This document shows, piece after piece, positions 56,491 through 64,000 of a stretch of 64,000 bases of DNA. Each line of letters starts with the position of its first letter. Position 1 is the stretch's first letter. The DNA comes from Archivesica marissinica (taxonomy: Eukaryota; Mollusca; Bivalvia; Venerida; Vesicomyidae). Both the position numbers and the translations under genes were made by a program. The stretch lies in NCBI GenBank assembly GCA_014843695.1, contig CM026398.1:20197594-20261593 (forward strand), written 5' to 3'. The notes below the pieces were generated by a model that saw nothing but the letters and a program-made list of their open reading frames with translations, ran no database searches and was not told where the DNA came from.

Positions 56491-56768
56491 CTTTTAACCA
56501 CACTTAGTTTTTCTATCCTTCCACCTTTTGTGCTATTGTGAGGTAGTAAAGATGTCTGTTTGAGCAAACTTTTAAGTACAACACTATTTCCCCGTCCACT
56601 AGCATCCTTTTTTCTTCTCACGACGATCACAGTTTCTGTCGGATCAAAGTTAAATCTGGCTTGACTGTAGTTGTTCTCTTTTGGGACTTCTGGGCTCAGG
56701 GTGTCACGATGGGGGTCTTCACTTTTTCCTTGACCTTCGGGGTCGGGTGAACCACCCGTCACTACCAT
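56491..56768 (-). CDS. possible alternative first coding exon of the MITF gene
   Basis: From the ATG at 56768 a 92-codon frame begins MVVTGGSPDPEGQGKSEDPH and includes FNFDPTETVIVVRRKKDASG and LSVVK. It ends in AG|GTTTGT, i.e. phase 2 with AG left over, exactly as exon 1 (49129) does, so splicing to exon 2 would give the same Ser codon. The composition is normal protein-like, unlike the array frames nearby. Vertebrate MITF uses several promoters and alternative first exons, which makes this plausible, but no sequence match to a known N-terminus was recognised. It could instead belong to another upstream gene. Confidence 0.45.
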
Positions 56769-57007
56769 AATTCAATACGTTTATATATCACGGTAATATA
56801 AAGTTACGTTTTCAAATTTAGATATTTACAGAATTTTCACTAGTTTGGTACATGTAAAAATATATTCACGAAATAAATCCAAAATCAACACACCCATTAA
56901 GGTCCATGTGTACCGCGGTAGCTTGGATCTCATGCATATTCCACAATGATGTTCACAATATCATATCGTGTCATTGACTAATACCATCTCATTAACGTTT
57001 ACACACG

Positions 57008-57013
57008 CACGTG
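57008..57013. promoter_or_regulatory. CACGTG E-box upstream of the candidate alternative exon
   Basis: A perfect CACGTG (GCACGTGT context) lies about 240 bases above the 56768 ATG. It is the core bound by MITF/TFE dimers and would fit autoregulation; a single hexamer is weak evidence. Confidence 0.3.
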
Positions 57014-57490
57014 TTATACTATCAGGGTTATGCCACAAAGTAAACTATGAATATTCTGTATCTATATATTGCCCTATATTTTGAATGCCGCACTCCTTCG
57101 TTGACCAGCACGTTACGATACCACCCCTTCTAGTCCAACCATTCCTCTATACTATATGTTAACGACGTGAACGTTTATCAATAATACGCACAGCACACAG
57201 TAGTTTAGATGTTTCAGATGTTTTATTTTCCCTAAATCAAAGCGACAACATTGTAAGCAGTAGTGTCATGCATGTATAGGCCCTACCAATGATAGTTCAT
57301 TCGTCTTAAACCATACTATATACAGTTCCCGATTGCATCAATACATCATTACCGATATCGGTCGCTATTTCACACAGAAAGTGAATTGTAACGAACACCA
57401 TTAACTATACAATGTATCCGTATTTGTGAATGAACTCGCAAAATGCAAACAAACATATGTTTCTGGACACGCACGGCACCTATATAACTT
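57014..57490. other. unannotated
   Basis: Nothing recognised. Confidence 0.5.
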
Positions 57491-57726
57491 GGAAGTCGTG
57501 ATAGCGCAGTGGATACGCGTTCGCTTCAGGTGCGAAAGGTCCTGAGTTCGAGCCCCGCTGGAGCCGTTACGATTGTGCCCTTAGGCAAGGCATTTAAATT
57601 CCACATTGCCTCTTCTCTCTCCCTCGTGGCGATGGATTCCATCAGGAATGAGGTCTCGAGAGTGATTAATATAAGTTGAAAGAACTTGTTTCGCAATCGA
57701 GCTAAAATAAATTTGTATAAACTAAA
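57491..57726 (+). mobile_element. SINE family S3, near full-length reference copy
   Basis: GTCGTGATAGCGCAGTGGAT (A box), CCTGAGTTCGAGCCCCGCTG (B box), GGAGCCGTTACGATTGTGCC, core TCGTGGCGATGGATTCCATC, tail CTCGAGAGTGATTAATATAA, TTTCGCAATCGAGCTAAAAT. Little decay, so it is relatively young. Confidence 0.9.
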
Positions 57727-57794
57727 TAAACTTGTATTCTTGAATAGGACGTATTGTACGCGTATATATTTGTTATACGCTTTAAAATATACAC

Positions 57795-59012
57795 ATGCTA
57801 TATCGTACTCAAGTAGGCATATGTTATATCGTACTCAAGTAGGCACATGCTATATCGAACTCAAGTCGAACTATATATCATATCTCGTACGATTGTAGGC
57901 ATGTGTTATATCGTACTCGAGTAGGCATCTGTTATAGCGTACTCGAGTAGGCATCTGTTATATCGTACTCGAGTAGGCATGTGTTATATCGTACTAGAGT
58001 AGGCATCTGTTATATCGTACTCGAGTAGGCATCTGTTATATCGTACTCGAGTAGGCATCTGTTATATCGTACTCGAGTAGGCATCTGTTATATCGTACTC
58101 GAGTAGGCATCTGTTATATCGTACTCGAGTAGGCATCTGTTATATCGTACTCGAGTAGGCATGTGTTATATCGTACTCGAGTAGGCATCTGTTATATCGT
58201 ACTCGAGTAGGCATCTGTTATATCGTACTCGAGTAGGCATATGTTATATCGTACTCGAGTAGGCATGTGTTATATCGTACTCGAGTAGGCATATGTTATA
58301 TCGTACTCGAGTAGGCATATGTTATATCGTACTCGAGTAGGCATGTGTTATATCGTACTCAAGTAGGCACATGCTATATCGAACTCAAGTCGAACTATAT
58401 ATCATATCTCGTACGATTGTAGGCATCTGTTATATCGTACTCGAGTAGGCATGTGTTATATCGTACTCGAGTAGGCATCTGTTATATCGTACTCGAGTAG
58501 GCATATGTTATATCGTACTCGAGTAGGCATATGTTATATCGTACTCGAGTAGGCATATGTTATATCTGTTATATCGTACTCGAGTAGGCATGTGTTATAT
58601 CGTACTCGAGTAGGCATCTGTTATATCGTACTCGAGTAGGCATATGTTATATCGTACTCGAGTAGGCATATGTTATATCGTACTCGAGTAGGCATCTGTT
58701 ATATCGTACTCAAGTAGGCATATGTTATATCGTACTCGAGTAGGCATCTGTTATATCACACTCGAGTAGGCATGTGTTATATCGTACTCGAGTAGTCATG
58801 TGTTATATCGTACTCGAGTAGGCATATGCTATATCGTACTCGAGTAGGCATCTGTTATATCGTACTCGAGTAGGCATGTGTTATATCGTACTCGAGTAGG
58901 CATCTGTTATATCGTACTCGAGTAGGTATCTGTTATATCGTACTCGAGTAGGCATGTGTTATATCGTACTCGAGTAGGCATCTGTTATATCGTACTCGAG
59001 GCATCTGGTATA
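57795..59012. repeat. 26-bp minisatellite, about 45 copies, palindromic core
   Basis: Unit TATATCGTACTCGAGTAGGC plus ATCTGT, ATGTGT or ATATGT. TACTCGAGTA is a 10-base palindrome in nearly every copy. A variant block (AGGCACATGCTATATCGAAC onwards) at 57840-57900 recurs at 58365-58425, showing duplication of a ~525-bp segment. Confidence 0.95.
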
Positions 59013-59134
59013 TTTTACACGAGTAAGTTCATTTACTCGAACTATTATCGCAAGTATCACAGAAACCAAAACAAATTTAGCAATGTTGACTTCTAAAAAA
59101 AACTCTGGAAATTTGCTTCTTCTATAGTTTAGTG

Positions 59135-59305
59135 TATACAAATTTATTTTAGCTTGATTGCGAAACAAGTTCTGACAACTTATATTAATCACTCTCGAGA
59201 CCTAATCCCTAATCCCTCATCGCCACGAGGGAGAGAGAAAGGGGCAACCTGGAATTTAAATACCTTGCCTAAGGGCACAATCGTAACGGCCCCAACGGGG
59301 CTTTC
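59135..59305 (-). mobile_element. SINE family S3, headless
   Basis: Minus-strand tail and core with a short internal TAATCCC duplication; it stops at the GGAGCC-equivalent (GGCCCCAACGGGGC). Confidence 0.8.
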
Positions 59306-59446
59306 TATAGTTTATTAACGGTGTTAAACACAAATGGCGTATTGACTATGGTAATGCTTTCTTTAACAATTATTTTAATGAATTAGCTGTCAATTCTCAT
59401 TATTTCTGGAACTGTATTCATACACTACTTGTTCTTAATTTGGTTA

Positions 59447-59678
59447 GTTTATACACATTTATTCCAGCTCATTTGCGAAACAAGTTCTTACAACTTAATC
59501 ACTCTCAAAACCTCATTCCTGGTGGAATCCATTGCCCCGAGGGAGAGAGAAGAGGTAATGTGGAATTGCAGTGCCTTGCCTAAGGGCCCATTCGTAACGG
59601 CTATAGCTGGGCGCGAACTCTGGGCCTGTCGCAACTGACGCGAACGCGCTACCACTGTGCTATGGCGACTTCCACGAA
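59447..59678 (-). mobile_element. SINE family S3
   Basis: Minus strand: tail, core (inverse of GGTGGAATCCATTGCCCCGA) and tRNA-like head (inverse of GCTACCACTGTGCTATGGCG). Confidence 0.8.
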
Positions 59679-59974
59679 TTTGATTGGATAAAAAATATAC
59701 CAAATCTGACTTTAAAGCAAAATTATACTGACACACGAACAGAACGAAACAAACAACAACATATTGACACTTTCTATCCAAGAATAGTATACGTATTTGC
59801 ATTATGACTAAGATGACATGAACCAACACTTATTTCTTTGGCCTTTTAAAATGATGATGTTTTAACAATAAGTCACACTTAAAGATGTATAAACCGGAAA
59901 ATAAAACAATGTTCAATTCTCATAATTACTCGTACAATATATATGTTCCGGTGTATTATGTGGTGTGCAGACGG

Positions 59975-60118
59975 ATCTGTAGTCCAGTGGTAACACGCTG
60001 GACTGGTAATCCAGGAATCGCAGGTTCGATCTCCGTCTGACCCTAATAAAATTAACAGTCTTTCAGATGGGACTTTAAACCGAGGTCTCGTGTCGGTGCT
60101 TTACACCGTGCACGTAAA
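59975..60118 (+). mobile_element. SINE family S1, 5' half
   Basis: GACGGATCTGTAGTCCAGTG, CTGGACTGGTAATCCAG and GGTTCGATCTCC head, then the body up to CACCGTGCACGTAAACG. It is cut off by a hairpin element. Confidence 0.85.
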
Positions 60119-60385
60119 CGTTAAAACATTGTCGTGACGTCATACATTTGTACTTGCAGTCCATTATTATTAATATTGGACTGTTGTCAAAAGGCCAGAG
60201 TATTATATCAAATCATACGCGTAAATATACGAAATTAACAATTTTATTTAGTAGGATTTTGTTTATATATAAGTGCGTGTTTTAAGTAAGATATAAGCCC
60301 CAAACAGATCCAATATGTAAACTATTGATACTGTCTTCGGCGCAACGCGCCTCACACATTTCAATATTTTACATGTTGGAACGTG
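60119..60385. mobile_element. dispersed hairpin element, copy 2
   Basis: Co-linear with 4796-5060: GTCGTGACGTCATACATTTG, GCAGTCCATTATTATTAATA, CTGTCTTCGGCGCAACGCGC. Its start coincides with the break in the S1 SINE, so it probably inserted into that SINE. Confidence 0.65.
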
Positions 60386-60542
60386 TTCTGCTTATATCCT
60401 GAACACCTTTGAATAGTCAAATGGGCATCGGAGGTCGAGACACCCGACCTACTTTCAAATCTCACAACAATCATGCAATGTCACACTTCATGACGGACAA
60501 TGAAATGCTTGACTGTTCTCAATATTAATGTGTGGGTGAACA

Positions 60543-60580
60543 ACCACAGGGATTCGGCGCGTTTGGGGGTACTAGTATAT
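60543..60580 (+). mobile_element. solo terminal repeat of the hAT-like foldback family
   Basis: CCACAGGGATTCGGCGCGTT then TGGGGGTACTAGTATATA matches the left end at 29774. No second end was found nearby. Confidence 0.75.
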
Positions 60581-60639
60581 ACAACAGGTGGAACCGTGAG
60601 ATACATGTATCAATCTAAGGAACATTTTTCTTTTTATAC

Positions 60640-60647
60640 GTCTCTCT

Positions 60648-60721
<74 letters not shown>
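60640..60721 (+). repeat. (TC)n microsatellite, interrupted
   Basis: About 40 TC units with a few T or C interruptions. Confidence 0.95.
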
Positions 60722-60722
<1 letters not shown>

Positions 60723-60734
60723 GTGGCCCAAACC

Positions 60735-61018
60735 GTGTGTGTGTTTTACGTTTATTTAACGTCGCTTCCGGTTGCCCATATGAGATACGCCTCCTAAAGA
60801 GATTAGTCATTTTAGATTTTGGATGATACAGACAGAGACCCATTCCAGAGTCTCATCTGGTTCTTTTACGTGCATGGTGTAAAGCACCGACACGATACCT
60901 CGGTTTAACGTCCCATCTGAAAGACTGTTAATTTTATAATGGTCAGACGGGGGATCGAACCTGCGATCCCTGGATTACAAGTCCAGTGTGTTGCCACTGG
61001 ACTACAGATCCGTATGTG
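60735..61018 (-). mobile_element. SINE family S1, full-length
   Basis: (CA)n tail, body, B box and head ending at CAGATCCGTATG. A small deletion removes the GTGCAATG stretch of the body. Confidence 0.85.
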
Positions 61019-61610
61019 GGCCCAAACTATTTGTATGTGCATGCTATGTATTGCATAATTACTACACCGTTACATGCGTACTTGACTGTGTCGTAAAACA
61101 CTTCCGCGCAACATAATTATCACATAAACTGCATTATATATATGTACAATTACTGTTGCAAGTAGCTAAATTAGGACATTAGTATTTGCTATTCATATGA
61201 CGATGGGATAATGGTAAATGGCAATGTTCCTGATTCATGTATATGTTGCAACATACATTGCTCATATGCACTACAGGTGTAAGAAAGAACAAAACCTATG
61301 ATTGTATATTTGTGTGTATTTGCAGTTTTTACCAATATGAAGAATAAAACTCCAACAATTTAACTTCGCTTGTTATACTTTCTGTATTGACACAGAACAA
61401 TTGATTTGCAATAAAATATAATTAAACTAAAACTCGTTGAAAACCAGTATTACAAAATAGTGTTGAACTCAGTAAAGAAATCCATTAAGATATTATTTTA
61501 ATTTGCTTTCCGTTATATAATATTATTTAGGGGAACGATCAAACACGAGCTTCAGACCGCGATACCGTGTTTCAAAGCTATTCGTAAGAACATAAAAGAA
61601 GGTTTCGTGT
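61019..61610. other. unannotated, AT-rich
   Basis: Nothing recognised. Confidence 0.5.
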
Positions 61611-61611
61611 T

Positions 61612-61830
61612 TATCAGGATTTGTAGTCCAGTGGTTAACACTTTGGACTGGTAATCCAGTAATCGTAGGTTCGATCCCCCGTCTGACCGTAATAAAATTA
61701 ACATTCTTTCAGTTGGGACTTTAAACCGATGTCTCGTGTTGGTGCACTATCCTCCAAAATCTAAAATGACTAATCTCTTCAGGAGGCGTTGCTCATATGG
61801 GCAACCGGTAGCAACGATAAATAAACTTTT
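61612..61830 (+). mobile_element. SINE family S1, internally deleted
   Basis: Head TTGTAGTCCAGTGGTTAACA and CTGGTAATCCAGTAATCG, then the body with the TTTACACCGTG...CATTG part missing, ending at GCAACGATAAATAAAC. Confidence 0.85.
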
Positions 61831-61833
61831 ATT

Positions 61834-62048
61834 TTATATTTTGGAGGATAGTGCATGATACAGACAGAGACCCATTCCAGAATCTCCTCTGGTTCTTTTA
61901 CGTGCACGGTGTAAAGCAACGACACGAGACCTCGGTTTAACGTCCCATCTGAAAGACTGTTAATTTTATTAGGGTCAGACGGAGGATCGAACCTGCGATC
62001 CCTGGATTACCAGTCCAGCGTGTTACCACTGGACTACATATCCGTCTG
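61834..62048 (-). mobile_element. SINE family S1, tail-to-tail with the previous copy
   Basis: Minus-strand body and head starting at TTTTGGAGGATAGTGCATGA and ending at CATATCCGTCTG. Together with 61612-61830 it forms an inverted pair separated by a few bases, able to fold as one large hairpin. Confidence 0.85.
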
Positions 62049-62419
62049 TAACCGTAATATATTCTATCGAGCACTATACATATTAGCATATAGAAACATT
62101 TAATGGGTGGTCGATAACTGTCCCAGCATAAAACAGAGTTTGTGTCTATACCATTCAATGTAATTTTTTGAGAGAGAAAAACGAGCTGGGAGACAGCTAC
62201 CGTCCCATTCATACGCATGCGTGCGTGTCAATGATGGAGTAGCACCGTTTTTTGTGGTGTGGGTACGCTAAAAGTTACACCGTCGTTAAAAACACACAAT
62301 TAACGCTAAAGTTGCATACAACAACATTAAAACGTACACACCTTTAATAAGTATACTAGTTGCCACGAAGCTGTACACCAAGTGGCATCGACATGTATCA
62401 AGCGGTTTCATAGGAGCAT
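62049..62419. other. unannotated
   Basis: Nothing recognised with confidence. Confidence 0.5.
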
Positions 62420-62700
62420 AAAATGATATTCTGATTCAACTGCATGTTGCTTACATAACTTACACAATCTGTTTTCTCTTTCAATACCGCTATACCGACC
62501 AAATTCAATCTCTAAGTTGTGAGAAGACAATCTTAATCTAGAAAAATGTTTTCTTAAGTCATCATTGGTAATATTACAATGATAATCTTCAAATACAAAT
62601 TATGTTTTATATTTACAATAGTGATCCAATGTTGACATAGTATTAATAGCTTCTCTCCATTCTTGAATATACTGATCTCGGATTATACGCTGTATAATTG
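62420..62700 (-). pseudogene. LINE C-terminal fragment
   Basis: The minus strand encodes NDDLRKHFSRLRLSSHNLEI, EFGRYSGI, RLCKLCKQHAVESEYHF, the same GRY..C..C....ESEYHF signature as at 15966. Upstream, REAINTMSTLDHYCKYKT is followed by a stop. No reverse transcriptase core is present. A decayed fragment. Confidence 0.7.
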
Positions 62701-63194
62701 GGTACATAAGCTATGTATAGCTTTTGACCGACATCAGTAATAATAGATAATAATGGACATGCAGAATATGTTCAGTTGCTTAACGACACATATAACCTCT
62801 TGTTATATTAAATTGTAAGATAAATGACAATATATATACATGTATATTACTATAATTATTTTAAAAGATGTGTTGAAGTTGTTGGTCATAACCTAAGTCC
62901 AAAAACTGCCATAAAAGTATTCAGATATAAGACTCTGACAAGGAAAATAAACACAAAGTGTGACCTATTAGAAATACATATACATCTACTTACAAATAAA
63001 ATATCACCCCAAATCAGATTTGGTGGCAACTGATTCAGTTGATCAGCAGTTTAGTTAAACTAAAAAGCTGAAGCATTGGCTAACTTGATAGATCAATGAG
63101 GTACGAAACAAAATTAAATATGTTTGTTTGACTTCAAACAATTTACGGACTCTTCGGCCCAAAACAATTCGCGTAAGACATATATTATTGGCCA
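62701..63194. other. unannotated, AT-rich
   Basis: A 69-codon plus-strand frame at 62824-63033 has no recognisable features and is not annotated as a gene. Confidence 0.45.
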
Positions 63195-63292
63195 CACTGC
63201 ATCTTGCACTCTCCTCCAAAGGTTAAATAAATACAACATTGTTGGGAAGTGTTGTGCATGTGGGTAACGAGTAGTGACGATAAATAAAGGCA
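63195..63292 (+). mobile_element. degraded S1 SINE tail
   Basis: CTCTCCTCCAAAGGTTAAAT and GGGTAACGAGTAGTGACGAT then AAATAAA weakly match the S1 3' region. Confidence 0.45.
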
Positions 63293-64000
63293 GATGTGCA
63301 CATTTCAACTTTAACCGTATTATTCATATCGTTATCTGCATTATGTGAAGTGAGGGGTATCACATTCACTGTATCAACAGCTTATCCTAACATACTCATG
63401 TACATGTGTTTGCTTAAAGTTGGCGGCCTATCAGCACGGCGACCTCGAGAAGGAATATGTCTGCAGCACGGTGACCTATGAGGCTGAGTCTGAAATTGGC
63501 GACCTAGCATTATAGGTGCGTCGGATACTTGCTGACATTGGGGCCGCGGACTTTTAGGGCCACGTAGTGTCATGTGTCTGCTAGGGGGTCCGGGGAAATG
63601 TTGAGATGTAGATACTGTAAAAACGATTTTAATGGCTTCTGGACATAAAAACTAAACTTATTTTTATAATACATGTTGCTATTTTATAATATTATTTTTA
63701 ATCCCCGCGCTTTATAATCGATAAAATCGACTGTATTATACATAAATGTATATTCTATAAACAGGTACCCCGGTACATGTTACACACCCTGCGTACAGTG
63801 CGTACAGTGCGCAGGAACCCAGAGTAGATCTTCATAGCCGTCACTTGCAATGTGGCGTATATATTCCACAAGTATAAAATAAAAATACACCCGGCTTGCC
63901 AAACTATTGGGGCCGCGGACATAACTTCCACAAGTATAAAATAAAAAATCCGCCTGCCTGGCCAAAATATTGGGGCCGCGATCGCTGTCCCTGCGGCCCC
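63293..64000. other. unannotated; short direct repeat at the window end
   Basis: CACAAGTATAAAATAAAAA and ATTGGGGCCGCG occur twice at 63860-63985 (offset about 61), and TTGGGGCCGCGGAC also at 63538. No gene recognised. Confidence 0.5.

Noticed and set aside
59975..60045. tRNA-Thr(GGT)-like gene
   Set aside because: The same head is attached to an identical SINE body in many places; extended complementary arms and the following conserved body identify a SINE, not a tRNA gene. The same applies to heads at 2604, 7963 and 57491.
62824..63033. 69-codon frame as a small gene
   Set aside because: AT-rich codon use, no domain, no conserved repeat context; it cannot be supported.

Overview
This is eukaryotic, intron-rich, AT-rich and extremely repeat-dense DNA, most likely from a bivalve mollusc. 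The reasons are a MITF/TFE-type bHLH-zipper gene with invertebrate-like divergence, several tRNA-headed SINE families (one with a 'Meta-type' central domain common in molluscs), RNase H-bearing I-type LINE remains, and TTAACCC-ended foldback MITEs. The organism is inferred, not proven.

One protein-coding gene explains the window. On the minus strand, eight exons between 49232 and 13453 join with perfect phase agreement and GT/AG borders into a predicted 455-residue MITF/TFEB/TFE3 orthologue. In order they are: exon 1 (49232-49129, acidic MITF-A-like N-terminus), exon 2 (36212-36008, Rag-binding LKQQLMR helix), exon 3 (28976-28743), exon 4 (23453-23349), exon 5 (21859-21691, basic region), exon 6 (20793-20718, basic region and helix 1), exon 7 (17999-17852, helix 2 and zipper), exon 8 (13779-13453, C-terminus and stop). 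A second possible first exon (56768-56491) ends in the same phase and could give an isoform with another N-terminus. No other cellular gene was recognised.

The introns and flanks are filled by transposons and about twenty tandem arrays. Four SINE families (called S1-S4 here), two TTAACCC-ended MITE families (W and V), a TA-flanked MITE (T) and hAT-like elements recur throughout. Two nested insertions can be read base by base. At 29559-34985 a MITE contains a hAT-like foldback element (8-bp target duplication), which contains an I-type LINE (10-bp target duplication). At 43449-47300 a SINE is split by a hAT element with a 5-bp duplication, itself interrupted by further elements.

The most unusual feature is how tandem repeats sit on the splice junctions of the MITF gene. 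Exon 4's 5' splice site and the last ~21 exon bases have been amplified into a 60-bp minisatellite carrying 12 extra, apparently perfect, phase-0 donor sites in an open frame, so use of a distal donor would insert multiples of about 20 residues in frame. The exon 7 acceptor is present three times in a 41-bp repeat, the exon 5 donor is duplicated in a 114-bp repeat, and the exon 8 acceptor directly abuts a 104-bp array repeating its putative branch point. Downstream of the stop codon, a ~60-bp array carries about 13 perfect NF-Y (CCAAT) motifs.
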